Below are positions 37,900 through 46,931 of a DNA stretch of 64,000 nucleotides, one piece after another. How positions within the stretch are numbered: position 1 is the first letter of the stretch; every line of letters begins with the position of its first letter. This DNA comes from Novispirillum itersonii subsp. itersonii ATCC 12639 (GTDB taxonomy: Bacteria; Pseudomonadota; Alphaproteobacteria; Rhodospirillales; Rhodospirillaceae). A model generated the notes under the pieces. That model searched no databases, was not told the origin of the DNA, and worked only from the letters and a program-made list of their open reading frames with translations. The stretch covers positions 62,001 to 126,000 of the forward strand of contig NZ_KB907338.1 of NCBI RefSeq assembly GCF_000381985.1, given 5' to 3'. Both the position numbers and the translations under genes were made by a program.

Positions 37900-39993
37900 G
37901 TGCAGAATACTACTGAAGCGATCCGTGGCGGGGGCCGCGTGTCGTGGCTGACGTCTGTTTCTATCGGAAAGCGTCTTGCCGTCCTGTCGGCGTTGCCGCT
38001 GCTGCTGATTCTCGGTCTGGGTGGCAGCCGGATGATGACGGATCTGGCGGTGCGCGATGATCTGGTGCGGGTGTCGTCTCTGGCAGCGGTGGCACCGGTG
38101 CTGGGCAGCGCCGTGCACGAGCTGCAACGCGAGCGCGGGCTGACCGCCAGCGTGCTGAACGGCGGCCCGGCAGCGCAGGCCGAAGCCCTGAAGGGGCAGC
38201 GGGTCGCGGCGGATAAGGCCCTTGCCTCACTGCGGCAGGGTCTGTCCGGTATCGCGGTGCACAGCTACGGTCAGGGATTTGACAAAAAATATACCGCCGT
38301 CCAGCAGGGGCTGGAGCAGCTGGCGGCCCTGCGCGCCGATGTTGACCGGCGGGCGCGCCCCGGGGCGGATGTCACCAAAGCCTATACCGAAATGACCTAC
38401 GGCATGATCCGTCTGGTTGAGCAGATGGCGATGATCGGCAATGATGCGGCGATTGCCCGTGACATTGTTGCCTATTCCAGCCTGCTGCGGGTCAAGGAAC
38501 GGGCCGGTCTGCAACGGGCCCTGGGGGCGGTTGCCTTTACCAACGGCCGTTTTGATCCGGCGGCCTATCAGGCCTTTGCCGATCACGTCACGCAGGAAAA
38601 CACCTATCTGCGCCTGCTGGATGAATATTCGGCCCCCGAAATCCGGGCGCTGATGGCGGCGGTGGCGTCGGCGCCGGATCAGGCGAAGATCACGGCCCTG
38701 CGGCAGGCCGCGTTGCAAAGCCCGTTCACCGGCACGCTGGAAGGGGTCACCGGCCCGCAGTGGTTTGAGCTGATGACCGGCCGGATTGACCGCCTGAAGA
38801 CGGTGGAGGATCAGGCCGGGGTCATGCTGATCCGCAGCGTGTCAGCCAAGGTCGATGCAATCCGGCAGGAAATGATACTGACCGGCAGCGGGCTGGCGGT
38901 GGTGCTGGTGGTGGTGCTGGGTCTGGGGGGCCTGATTGCCCGCAGCATCGTGCTGCCGGTGCAGGCGATCACCGGGGCGGTGCAGGATCTGGCCGCCGGA
39001 CGGCTGGGGATTGATATCCCGGCGACCGGGGCCAAAGACGAGGTCGGCATGGTGGCGCGCGCGTCAGAGCAGCTGCGCCAGAGCCTGATCCGGGCCCGGG
39101 CGCTGGAAGAGCAGGAAAAGGCCGAACAGAACCGCCGGGTCGAGCGCGCCCGGGCGATGGAAGAAATGACCGTTGCGTTTGATCTTGAGGTCAGCGCAAC
39201 GCTGGCGGCGGTGGCCGATGCCTGCCGCCTGCTGGAAGGCACGGCGGAAAGCATGGCCTCGCAGGTTGATCAGGCCAGCACCCGCGCGTCTGCGGTGGCG
39301 GCGGCGACCGAGGAAGCCACCAGCGCGGTGCAGACCGTGGCCGCAGCCAGCGAGGAGCTGACGGCGTCAATCCGCGAAATCAGCCGTCAGGTCACCGGGG
39401 CCAGCACGGTTGCCAGCACCACGGTGGAAGAGGCGGAACGGACCACCAGTGTCGTGCAGGATCTGGCAGACACCGCATCGCGGATCGGCGATGTGATCAG
39501 CCTGATCAACGATATTGCCAGCCAGACCAACCTGCTGGCCCTGAATGCGACCATCGAGGCCGCCCGCGCCGGGGATGCCGGCAAGGGCTTTGCCGTTGTC
39601 GCCAACGAGGTGAAAAGTCTGGCGACGCAGACCGGGCGGGCCACCGAAGAAATCGGGGAACAGATCAGTTCGGTACAGATCCAGACGTCGGCGGCCGTCG
39701 GGGCGATTTCCGGCATTATCCGGCGGATTTCGGAAATCAGCGAAATCTCAACCGCAATTGCCTCGGCGGTGGAACAGCAGAGTGCGGCAACGTCAGAAAT
39801 TGCCGAAAACGTCATGGCGGCGGCCAAGGGCACCGACATGGTTGCCTCCAGCATTGCCGGGGTCAGCGATGTGGCGGAAGACACCAGGACAGCGTCAGAG
39901 CAGGTTCTGGGCGCCGTCGGGGTGCTGTCCGGGCAGGCGGAAAGCCTGACCGGCGCAGTCGGGATATTCCTGAACCGGATTAAGGCGGTTTAA
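37900..39993 (+). CDS. Methyl-accepting chemotaxis protein with NIT sensor domain
   Basis: A 697-residue receptor from GTG 37900, chosen because AGGGGAG lies 10 bases upstream. One membrane helix (about 25-43) leads to a periplasmic nitrate/nitrite-sensing (NIT) domain marked by [18 protein letters not shown] second helix ([22 protein letters not shown]) is followed by HAMP, a helical linker, and the signalling domain with the hairpin tip [43 protein letters not shown]. The C-terminus ends in a plain amphipathic helix (NRIKAV) without a CheR-docking pentapeptide. NIT domains bind nitrate or nitrite, but the ligand here is not proven. Confidence 0.92.
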   Translation: MQNTTEAIRGGGRVSWLTSVSIGKRLAVLSALPLLLILGLGGSRMMTDLAVRDDLVRVSSLAAVAPVLGSAVHELQRERGLTASVLNGGPAAQAEALKGQRVAADKALASLRQGLSGIAVHSYGQGFDKKYTAVQQGLEQLAALRADVDRRARPGADVTKAYTEMTYGMIRLVEQMAMIGNDAAIARDIVAYSSLLRVKERAGLQRALGAVAFTNGRFDPAAYQAFADHVTQENTYLRLLDEYSAPEIRALMAAVASAPDQAKITALRQAALQSPFTGTLEGVTGPQWFELMTGRIDRLKTVEDQAGVMLIRSVSAKVDAIRQEMILTGSGLAVVLVVVLGLGGLIARSIVLPVQAITGAVQDLAAGRLGIDIPATGAKDEVGMVARASEQLRQSLIRARALEEQEKAEQNRRVERARAMEEMTVAFDLEVSATLAAVADACRLLEGTAESMASQVDQASTRASAVAAATEEATSAVQTVAAASEELTASIREISRQVTGASTVASTTVEEAERTTSVVQDLADTASRIGDVISLINDIASQTNLLALNATIEAARAGDAGKGFAVVANEVKSLATQTGRATEEIGEQISSVQIQTSAAVGAISGIIRRISEISEISTAIASAVEQQSAATSEIAENVMAAAKGTDMVASSIAGVSDVAEDTRTASEQVLGAVGVLSGQAESLTGAVGIFLNRIKAV

Positions 39994-40022
39994 GCGGGCG
40001 GTTTAAAGCGGCAGACGGGCGG

Positions 40023-40050
40023 GGGTCTGTGCGTCACTGCGCACAGACCC
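40023..40050. terminator. Hairpin terminator between chemoreceptor and acyl-CoA synthetase genes
   Basis: GGGTCTGTGCG (40023-40033) pairs perfectly with CGCACAGACCC (40040-40050) between two convergent genes. The T-tract is short (CTTT), so the efficiency is uncertain; it could serve both strands. Confidence 0.7.
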
Positions 40051-40057
40051 GGCCCGC

Positions 40058-40130
40058 TTTAAAGACTCTGCCGCAGGCCGGTTTTAAAAGACTCTGGCGC
40101 AGGCCAGTTTTAAAGACTCTGGCGCAAGGC
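40058..40130. repeat. Triplicated 3' end of the acyl-CoA synthetase gene
   Basis: Three units of about 22 bp (40058-40078, 40083-40104, 40109-40130) repeat the last codons of the gene, LRQSL plus stop, on the minus strand with 1-2 differences. Only the outermost 40109 unit is in the gene; the other two lie just downstream. Confidence 0.85.
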
Positions 40131-41615
40131 AGTCTTCAGCACCTTGCCGTAGTTGTTTTTCGGCAGGGCATCGACAAAGCGGTAGTCTTTGGGGCGCTTG
40201 AAGCGGGCGATGCGGTCAAGGCACAGGGCGTCCAGCTCGGCCACCGGGGCGGTGCCGACCACAAAGGCGGTGACGGTTTCGCCCCAGTCCGGGTCGGGGC
40301 GGCCGATGACGGCAACCTCGGTCACCAGCGGGTGGCACAGCAGCACTTCCTCGACCTCACGCGGGTAGATGTTTGACCCGCCGGAGATGATGACGTCTTT
40401 CGAGCGGTCCTTCAGGGTCAGGAAGCCGTCGGCATCAAGGCTGCCGATATCGCCGGTCCACAGCCAGCCGTCGCGGATGGCGGCGGCGGTGGCGTCCGGG
40501 GCGTTCCAGTATCCGGCCATCACCACATCGCCGCGCACCACCACGTCGCCGGTTTCGCCGGGGGGCAGAAACCGCCCGTCCGGGGCGCAGACCGCCACCT
40601 CGACCGGCGACTGGGCAAACCCGACCGACGCCAGACGCGCCGCCCGGCGGGGGTGGCTGCGGTCGGCCAGCACCCGGCGCGGCAGGACGGTGATGGTCAT
40701 CGGGCATTCACCCTGCCCGTAGATCTGCACAAAGCGGTCGCCCATCACGGTGATCGCCTGCTCCAGATCGGCCCCATACATCGGCCCGCCGCCATAAACG
40801 ATGGTTTTAAACCCCGACGGGTCGGCCTGCGCGGTGCGGATGTGTTCCACCAGCCGCCGCACCATGGTCGGGGCGGCAAACAGCGCCAGCCGTCCGACGC
40901 TCTGCGACAGGGCGCACAGCTCCGCCGGGTCAAACCCGCCGGATGGCGGCACCACATGGCGCGCCCCGGCCAGCACAGAGGCAAAGGTATACAGCCCGGC
41001 CCCGTGTGACATCGGCGCGGCGTAGACGGTGGCATCGGCGGGGTCAACCGGATCAACATCGCTGGCATAGGACAGGGTCATGATCATCAGGTTGCGGTGG
41101 GTGATCATCACTCCTTTCGGGGTGCCGGTGGTGCCGGAGGTATAAAACAGCCACGCGGTGTCGCCGCCGTCGCGGTGCTGCACGGCCAGCGGCGCGGCGC
41201 TGAACAGCCCCGCCCATGCCGGGGTGCCGGTGCTGACCGCCGGGCACGGGCCGGGCGGCAGGGTGGCGGCCAGATCCGGCGACACCAGCAGCAGGGCGGC
41301 CCCGGAATGGTCCAGCACATAGGCCAGCTCACGCGGGTGCAGTTTGGCGTTGACCGGCACCACCGTCAGCCCGGCCCACAGCACGCCGAACAGGGCCACA
41401 AGGTAATCGGGGCTGTTGGTCATAAACAGGGCCACCCGGTCGCCGGGGCGCAGGCCGTGGCCGCCACTGTCTGCCGGGGCGCGCAGGGTCGCCGCCAGCC
41501 GGGCGGCCCGGTCAGCCCAGCGGCCATAGGTCGCAACCGGGCGGTCGCCGGTCAGCACGGCGGGGGCATCGGGGCTGTGGGCGGCGGTGCGGGCCAGCAG
41601 GGCGGCAATGTTCAT
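40110..41615 (-). CDS. AMP-dependent acyl-CoA synthetase (class I adenylate-forming)
   Basis: A 501-residue ligase with the P-loop YTSGTTGTPKGVMITHRNL, the YGQGECPM motif, WLWTGDIGSLDADGFLTLKDRSKDVIISGG and the C-terminal catalytic lysine in PKNNYGKVLKT. It activates a carboxylic acid, likely a fatty or aromatic acid, to the acyl-CoA through an acyl-AMP. ATG 41615 (MNIAALLARTAAHSPD) is the family-like start; the longer frame to 41702 has no support. It stands alone on its strand between a chemoreceptor and a GTPase gene, so the substrate cannot be inferred from context. The 3' end is triplicated in the DNA. Confidence 0.92.
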   Translation of the reverse strand: MNIAALLARTAAHSPDAPAVLTGDRPVATYGRWADRAARLAATLRAPADSGGHGLRPGDRVALFMTNSPDYLVALFGVLWAGLTVVPVNAKLHPRELAYVLDHSGAALLLVSPDLAATLPPGPCPAVSTGTPAWAGLFSAAPLAVQHRDGGDTAWLFYTSGTTGTPKGVMITHRNLMIMTLSYASDVDPVDPADATVYAAPMSHGAGLYTFASVLAGARHVVPPSGGFDPAELCALSQSVGRLALFAAPTMVRRLVEHIRTAQADPSGFKTIVYGGGPMYGADLEQAITVMGDRFVQIYGQGECPMTITVLPRRVLADRSHPRRAARLASVGFAQSPVEVAVCAPDGRFLPPGETGDVVVRGDVVMAGYWNAPDATAAAIRDGWLWTGDIGSLDADGFLTLKDRSKDVIISGGSNIYPREVEEVLLCHPLVTEVAVIGRPDPDWGETVTAFVVGTAPVAELDALCLDRIARFKRPKDYRFVDALPKNNYGKVLKTALRQSL

Positions 41616-41715
41616 GGCGGGGCGCTTTCTTCTGTCAGAACCGGCTGTCAGGACGGGCAGAGCATGATGGTGGCGGAAACCGCCGCGCCGGGGAAGGGGC
41701 AAAGACCGCCCAGAG

Positions 41716-41775
41716 ATGCGTTACAACCGGATGTGTTACGACCGGATGTGTTACGACCGGATGCGTGACAACCGG
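41716..41775. repeat. 15-bp tandem repeat, four units
   Basis: ATGNGTTACNACCGG-like units at 41716, 41731, 41746 and 41761, with the two central units identical. It lies in the divergent gap between the acyl-CoA synthetase and GTPase genes. The spacing (1.4 helical turns) does not suggest a simple operator series. Confidence 0.85.
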
Positions 41776-41836
41776 GTAGCTGGCAACAGGGCGCGAAAAT
41801 GGTTATCTGAGACCCGTCACAGGATTACGGAAAGGG

Positions 41837-43075
41837 ATGAAGATGATCTGGGACCGGCTGAAAGAGACCCTGTCCGGGCAGGGCACCGACTGGTGGGACC
41901 GCCTGAGCGCCGCCGTCCTGTCATCCTCCCCGGACAGCGCAGCGGGGGTGCCTGCGGGGGTGCCGGTGATCTGGCTGCTGGGCCGCACCGGGTCGGGCAA
42001 GACATCGCTGATCGCGGCGCTGACCGGCGACAGCCGGGCGCAGGTGGGGGACGGCATCCGCTCCTGCACCCGGTCGTCGGTGGTGTACGACTGGCCGCCG
42101 GAAACCCCGGTGCTGCGCTTTCTCGACACCCGGGGGCTGGGCGAGGTCGGCTATGACCCGGCGGATGATCTGGCCGGGGCCGCCCGTCAGGCGCATGTGC
42201 TGCTGGTGGTGGCAAAGATCAACGACCCGAAGCAGGCGGCGGTGCGGGCGGTGCTGGCAGAGATCCGCGACGACCGCGCCCGCCGTCACTGGCCGGTGGT
42301 GGTGGCCCAGACCGGCCTGCACGCCCTGTATCCACGGGGGGCCGATCACCCGGCGGTGTACCCCTACAGCCTCGCCACCGGCGAGCCTGACGCAACGGTG
42401 CCCGATGGCCTGACACGGGCCCTGCGGGAGCAGCGGGCGCTGTTTTCCGGCCTGCCCGGCCCGGCCCCGCGCTTTGTGCCGCTGGATTTCACCCAGCCGG
42501 AGGATGGCTTCACCGACCCCTGTTTCGGGCTGGATGCCCTGCACGCGGCCCTGTGCGAGGCCGGGGTTGGCCATCTGCTGGGCGGTCAGCCGTCCACCGC
42601 CGGGGTGGACAGTGCCACCATCACCGCCGGGGCGACGCAGCTGATCTGGGGCTATGCCGCCGCCGCCGCCGCTGCCGGGGCGGTGCCGGTGCCCTATGCC
42701 GGGGTCGGCGGGGTGGCCGGCACGGCGGCGCTGCTGCTGCGGGCGCTGGCCGGGCGGTTTGACGAACCCTGGACCCGGGCCAGACTGGCCGAATTCGGCG
42801 GGGCGCTGGGCACCGCCACCCTGCTGGGCATCGGCGCGGGCTATGGCGCGCGTGAGGCGGCCAAGCTGATCCCGGTGGTGGGCACCGTGTTCGCCGGGGC
42901 CCTGAATGCGCTGGCCGCCGGGGCGCTGCTGTATGGGCTGGGGCAGGCCGCCTGCGTCTATCTGTCCGGCCGCCGCGATGGCCGCGCGCTGGATGAAGAG
43001 GCGATCCGCACCACCTTCACTCAGGCGTATGAACAGGCAAAGCAGAAGATGAACGAGAAAACCGCAGGGCGATGA
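41837..43075 (+). CDS. YcjF/DUF697-like membrane GTPase
   Basis: A 412-residue GTPase: G1 GRTGSGKTS near residue 49, G3 DTRGLGEVG near 95, and a weak G4/G5. From about residue 250 the protein is hydrophobic (LIWGYAAAAAAAGAVPVPYAGVGGVAGTAALLLRAL, GTATLLGIGAGYGAREAAKLIPVVGTVFAGALNALAAGALLYGLG), as in DUF697 proteins related to YcjF. It is probably a membrane-associated GTPase, possibly stress or envelope related. GGAAAGGG precedes ATG 41837; a second ATG lies two codons on. Its 3' end overlaps the convergent MFS gene by 59 bp. A second GTPase gene of related type lies at 45381. Confidence 0.85.
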   Translation: MKMIWDRLKETLSGQGTDWWDRLSAAVLSSSPDSAAGVPAGVPVIWLLGRTGSGKTSLIAALTGDSRAQVGDGIRSCTRSSVVYDWPPETPVLRFLDTRGLGEVGYDPADDLAGAARQAHVLLVVAKINDPKQAAVRAVLAEIRDDRARRHWPVVVAQTGLHALYPRGADHPAVYPYSLATGEPDATVPDGLTRALREQRALFSGLPGPAPRFVPLDFTQPEDGFTDPCFGLDALHAALCEAGVGHLLGGQPSTAGVDSATITAGATQLIWGYAAAAAAAGAVPVPYAGVGGVAGTAALLLRALAGRFDEPWTRARLAEFGGALGTATLLGIGAGYGAREAAKLIPVVGTVFAGALNALAAGALLYGLGQAACVYLSGRRDGRALDEEAIRTTFTQAYEQAKQKMNEKTAGR

Positions 43076-44225
43076 CCACCAGCACCCCGGTGACGGCGAT
43101 CATCACCGTCCACGCATGGGTCAGGCTGGCGGTGCCCTCGCGGATCAGCCCGGCCACAACCGGCATGACGCTGGCGATGACATAGCCGCCGCCCTGCACA
43201 AAGCCCATCAGGCTGCCGGCCTGCTGCGGGCTGTGGGCATGATCCAGCGTGATGATCAGCGACAGCGGGAACAGGGCGCCGATGCCCAGCCCGGCCAGCA
43301 CAACAGCGGGGATCGCCAGTGCCGGGGCAAAGGCCAGCAGGCCCAGCCCGGCCAGCATCAGCCCCAGCACCGCCAGCAGCAGCGGGCGGCGGTCGGCAAA
43401 GCGCCCGATCAGCGCCGAGACGGCCAGCCCGGCGGCGACTTCGGTCAGGGTCATGCCCCCCAGCAGCAGGCCGCTGTCGGCGGCTGACCAGCCCATGGCG
43501 GTGTAATAGGGCGGCAGCCATGCCAGCACCAGCGTATAGCCGCCGGTGCCCAGCCCGAAAAAGACCATCAGCAGCCAGGCCCGGCGGCTGCGGAAGGGCT
43601 GGGGGAACAGGGGGAGCGGGGATTGGGGCCGGGCGGCGCGGCGGCGGGCCGGGCTGTCTTCCGGCGGGCGGACCCACAGCCACAGGGCCAGCGCCCCGGC
43701 GGCGGGCACCGCCCACACCGCCAGCGTGCCGGACCAGCCCAGCCATGCCCCCAGCGGCGCGGCAGAGGCGGCGGCAACCGCAGCCCCGCCCATGATGCCG
43801 GTGGTGTACAGGCCCATCAGGGGCCCCGCCCGGTCAGGGAAGCGCCCCTTGATGACGGCGGGCAGCAGCGCCTGCACCAGCGCAATCCCCAGCCCGGCCC
43901 CGATGGCGGAGGCGATCAGCCCACCCCCACCCGAGACCCCGCCGCGCAGGGCGCAGGCGGCGGCAATCAGCGCCAGCCCGGCGGCAATCCCGGTGCCGGT
44001 GCCGGTCAGGCGGTGCAGCAGCCCCCCGCCCAGTGCCCCCAGCCCCATCACCAGCACCGGCAGGGTGGTCAGCAGCCCGGCGGCGCTGTCGCTCAGCCCG
44101 GTATCGCGTTGCAGGGTATCCAGCAGCGGGCCGACGGCGGCCAGCACCGGGCGCAGGTTAAGACCCAGCAGGATGATGGCGGCCATCAGCAGCAGATCCT
44201 GCCGGGCAGCGGGGCGGGTGGTCAT
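43017..44225 (-). CDS. MFS transporter, CynX/NimT family
   Basis: A 402-residue major facilitator with about twelve hydrophobic helices. The N-terminus LLLMAAIILLGLNLRPVLAAVGPLLDTLQRDTGLSDSAAGLL is the CynX/NimT (cyanate/2-nitroimidazole transporter) signature, and LPPYYTAMGWSAADSGLLLG is typical of the second half. It is probably an exporter of a small toxic compound. It is divergent from a marR-type gene with a perfect palindrome between them, so it is probably repressed by that protein. Its C-terminal coding region overlaps the GTPase gene on the opposite strand by 59 bp. Confidence 0.9.
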   Translation of the reverse strand: MTTRPAARQDLLLMAAIILLGLNLRPVLAAVGPLLDTLQRDTGLSDSAAGLLTTLPVLVMGLGALGGGLLHRLTGTGTGIAAGLALIAAACALRGGVSGGGGLIASAIGAGLGIALVQALLPAVIKGRFPDRAGPLMGLYTTGIMGGAAVAAASAAPLGAWLGWSGTLAVWAVPAAGALALWLWVRPPEDSPARRRAARPQSPLPLFPQPFRSRRAWLLMVFFGLGTGGYTLVLAWLPPYYTAMGWSAADSGLLLGGMTLTEVAAGLAVSALIGRFADRRPLLLAVLGLMLAGLGLLAFAPALAIPAVVLAGLGIGALFPLSLIITLDHAHSPQQAGSLMGFVQGGGYVIASVMPVVAGLIREGTASLTHAWTVMIAVTGVLVVIALRFSRSSSALPVHTPE

Positions 44226-44304
44226 GACGGGGGGAGCCTTAAGACGGAGAGAGGGGAGAGAGAGGGGGGAGAAAAAGGGGGTTGCCGTGTTATCTCGATC
44301 AAAA

Positions 44305-44324
44305 GTATCTTTACGTCAAGATAC
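44305..44324. promoter_or_regulatory. MarR-type operator
   Basis: GTATCTTTACGTCAAGATAC has perfect 7-bp arms (GTATCTT/AAGATAC) and the TATCTT...AAGATA form common for MarR regulators. It lies between the divergent MFS and marR-like genes, 32 bp before the regulator's ATG. Confidence 0.75.
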
Positions 44325-44355
44325 ATTGCATCAAGACATACGCAGGGCCACCGCC

Positions 44356-44967
44356 ATGACCGACCCCTCCGCCGTTCAGCACCCGGACCCCGGCGTGACA
44401 GAAATCGTCATCACCCGGTCCGGTTCTTCTTCGGGTTCTTCTCCGGTCCCGTCGCCCGACCCGGCGCGGCGGCAGGACCGCGCCGCCCGCGCCGTGGCCC
44501 AGTGGGGGCAGGTGCGGCCTGAGATAGACGCCTCCCCGATGCTGCCTCTGGGCCGGATGTCAGAGCTGGTGCACCGCATCCGCACGTTCCGGCTGGAGCC
44601 CGGTTACGGCGAACATGGCCTCAACCGGGGGGAATTTGATGTGCTGGCGACCCTGCGCCGCTCCGGCGTGGCGCAGGGGCTGACCCCGACGGCGCTGTAC
44701 GGGGCGCTGATGGTGTCTTCCGGCGGTATGACCAACCGCATTGACCGTCTGGAACGGCTGGGGCTGGTCGCCCGCCGCCCGCACCCCGATGACCGGCGCG
44801 GCACGCTGGTGGCGCTGACCCCGGCGGGTCTGGCCCTGATCGACCGCCTTGTTGACCGCCACGTCGCGGTGCAGCGCGCCATCCTCGCCCCGCTGACCCC
44901 GGACGAACAGGACCAGCTTTCCGCCCTGCTCGGCAAACTGCTGGACGGGCTGGAACCGGAGGGCTGA
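44356..44967 (+). CDS. MarR-family transcriptional regulator
   Basis: A 203-residue protein with a winged helix at about 95-175 (LNRGEFDVLATLRRSG, SSGGMTNRIDRLERLGLVARRPHPDDRRGTLVALTPAGLALI) and dimerisation helices at both ends. The first 50 residues are an unusual Ser/Pro/Arg-rich extension (SGSSSGSSPVPSPDPARR). It should bind the palindrome at 44305-44324 and repress itself and the divergent MFS exporter until a small ligand binds. ATG 44356 is preferred; the frame upstream to 43546 is antisense to the MFS gene. Confidence 0.9.
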   Translation: MTDPSAVQHPDPGVTEIVITRSGSSSGSSPVPSPDPARRQDRAARAVAQWGQVRPEIDASPMLPLGRMSELVHRIRTFRLEPGYGEHGLNRGEFDVLATLRRSGVAQGLTPTALYGALMVSSGGMTNRIDRLERLGLVARRPHPDDRRGTLVALTPAGLALIDRLVDRHVAVQRAILAPLTPDEQDQLSALLGKLLDGLEPEG

Positions 44968-44983
44968 GGGCGGGGCGCTGCTT

Positions 44984-45238
44984 TTATGAATCAAATCTGG
45001 TCCGGTTGTTCAGCGCTTCGGAGACGCGGCCGGAATTGACCTGAAAATGGTTGGCAATCTGCTGTTGGGACGCCTGCGGGTTCCTTTTGGCAAAAGCACG
45101 AATGTCTTCTGCCATTTCAGGGGTAAAGGCGGCACTCTGAGGCGGTGAGCGTCGGATGGGGGCACTCCGGCGCAGTTCCTCGGCCAATCCCTTCAGTTCT
45201 TCGTTGTCTGTCCCGGCCTGCGGAAAAGCCTGAAACAC
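44984..45238 (-). CDS. Small helix-turn-helix protein
   Basis: Up to 84 residues, from a GTG at 45238. The C-terminal half IRAFAKRNPQASQQQIANHFQVNSGRVSEALNNR reads as a helix-turn-helix, and the segment before it (PPQSAAFTPEMAEDI) as a helix. It is convergent with the marR-like gene (17 bp apart) and lies between the two GTPase genes. The start is uncertain; an internal ATG (MAEDIRAF) would leave only the HTH. Similar small HTH proteins occur in phage and plasmid DNA, so it could be a remnant. Function unknown. Confidence 0.55.
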   Translation of the reverse strand: MFQAFPQAGTDNEELKGLAEELRRSAPIRRSPPQSAAFTPEMAEDIRAFAKRNPQASQQQIANHFQVNSGRVSEALNNRTRFDS

Positions 45239-45380
45239 CCGAGGTCAAGGGGGCCGCGCCTCCTTGCGGGCCGGCGGGCGGCGCCCGCCTTCCTCCCCCT
45301 TGTTTGCCCCCCTCTTGACACTGTTCCCGTTCCGGCTGAAGTGTGGGCGGATGTTCTTCTGATTCCGGGTCTGTCTGCCG

Positions 45381-46931
45381 ATGCTGTCTTCCCCCTCTCT
45401 GCTGCGCCGCTACCGGCGGGAGCTGTTGTTGCTGGTTCTGGCGGCGCTGCCGTTTGTGCTGCTGCTGCCCCCGGGGCTGCTGTGGCTGTATCAGCAGGGC
45501 TGGACGTGGGTCTGGGCGCTGACGGGCGCGGTCTGCGGGGCGGCGGCCTTTATGGTGCGCCGGTCGATCCTGCGGCGCGCGGCGGAAGAGATTGCGGCGC
45601 AGGCGGCACAGGCCAGCCCGGCGAGCATCGGCTGGGGGCCGAAGGAACAGGCAGCGTGGGCGGTGGTTGAGGCGCAGGCGCTGGCCGCCGCGCCGTTGCA
45701 GCCCTCGAAAGACCTGTGGACCGATGTGCTGGCCCTGCTGCGGGGCACGGTTGATGCGGTGGCGGCGCACTATCACCCCGGCGATGCCCAGGCACGCTAC
45801 CGCCTGACCCTGCCGGAACTGCTGCTGCTGACCGAGCGGGTGGCGCAGGATCTGCGGCGGGCCGGGCTGCGGTATATTCCGCTGGCGCAGCATGTGCGGG
45901 TGTCAGACCTGCTGATGGTCAAGGACCTGTACGACGCCCACGGCGGCACCGTCAAAACGCTGTGGACGATGGGAAAAACCGGTGGCCGGGTGGTGTCGGC
46001 GGTCAGCAATCCGGGGGCGGCGCTGCTGCGGGAAGTCGGCGGGATCCTGATGGATAAGGCTGGCGACGCGGTCAGTCTGCGGTTGCAGGGGCAGTTGACC
46101 CAGATGCTGGTGCGCGAGGCCGGACGGGCGGCGATTGACCTGTACGCCGGGCGGCTGCGCCTGTCGGATGAAGAAATCCGCCTGCTGGCGGCAGGCGAGG
46201 CCGCCGGGGCCGCCACCGATCTGGCCCATCCGGTGCGGGTGGTGCTGACCGGGCAGGTCAGTGCCGGAAAATCGAGCCTGCTGAACGCGCTGGCGCAGAC
46301 GGTGCAGCGCCGCACCGGCATTTCTCCGTCGCGGGAAGGGGTCGGGGTGCTGCGGCTGGATCAGCCGGACCGCCCGCAGCTGGTGGTGGCCGATCTGCCG
46401 GGGCTGGGCCACGACGGGCGGGGCGAAACCGCGCTGGAGGCCGAGGCCGCCCGCGCCGACCTGATTCTGTGGGTGGTGTCGGCCAATGATCCGGGCCGGG
46501 CGGCTGACCGGGCGGCGCTGGATACCCTGCGGGCCCAGACCGCCGCCGCCGGGGTGCCGCTGCCGCCGGTGCGGCTGGTGCTGACCCATGTTGATCTGCT
46601 GTCGCCGCGCCGGGATTGGGCCCCGCCCTATGCGCTGGATGGCAGCGACCCCCGCCCCAAGGCGCAGGCGATCACGCAGGCCCTGACGGCGGCGGCGCAG
46701 GATCTGGGGCTGCCGCCGGGGTCTGCCGGGGTGGCGGTCTGTACCGCCGGGGAGCCCTGGAATATTGATGTGCTGTGGCACGAGATTACGGTGACGCAGA
46801 CCGCTGCCCGCCACCACCAGCTTGACCGCCTGAACCGTCAGGCCGGGGCGTTTTCGCCCGCCGAAACGGTGCGGCAGGTGACGGAAGGGGCGAAGGCGGT
46901 CTGGCGGACCCTGTGGGGGACGACGGAATGA
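45381..46931 (+). CDS. Membrane-anchored dynamin/Era-like GTPase
   Basis: A 516-residue protein. Two hydrophobic helices at about 14-36 and 42-58 are followed by a helical region (60-285) and a GTPase domain: G1 GQVSAGKSSLLNAL near 294, G3 DLPGLGHDGR near 335, G4 THVD near 393. The order (membrane hairpin, helical domain, C-terminal G domain) resembles the YcjX/YfjP-type GTP-binding proteins. It is likely on the inner membrane and may act with the YcjF-like GTPase encoded 2.3 kb upstream (end to start). The next gene starts inside its stop codon (ATGA), so a methyltransferase is co-translated. No strong ribosome site is seen at ATG 45381. Confidence 0.85.
   Translation: MLSSPSLLRRYRRELLLLVLAALPFVLLLPPGLLWLYQQGWTWVWALTGAVCGAAAFMVRRSILRRAAEEIAAQAAQASPASIGWGPKEQAAWAVVEAQALAAAPLQPSKDLWTDVLALLRGTVDAVAAHYHPGDAQARYRLTLPELLLLTERVAQDLRRAGLRYIPLAQHVRVSDLLMVKDLYDAHGGTVKTLWTMGKTGGRVVSAVSNPGAALLREVGGILMDKAGDAVSLRLQGQLTQMLVREAGRAAIDLYAGRLRLSDEEIRLLAAGEAAGAATDLAHPVRVVLTGQVSAGKSSLLNALAQTVQRRTGISPSREGVGVLRLDQPDRPQLVVADLPGLGHDGRGETALEAEAARADLILWVVSANDPGRAADRAALDTLRAQTAAAGVPLPPVRLVLTHVDLLSPRRDWAPPYALDGSDPRPKAQAITQALTAAAQDLGLPPGSAGVAVCTAGEPWNIDVLWHEITVTQTAARHHQLDRLNRQAGAFSPAETVRQVTEGAKAVWRTLWGTTE

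Noticed and set aside
41097-41768. 223-residue protein ending in DVLRPDVLRPDA repeats
   Set aside because: Antisense to the acyl-CoA synthetase and produced by the 15-bp repeat; no start signal.
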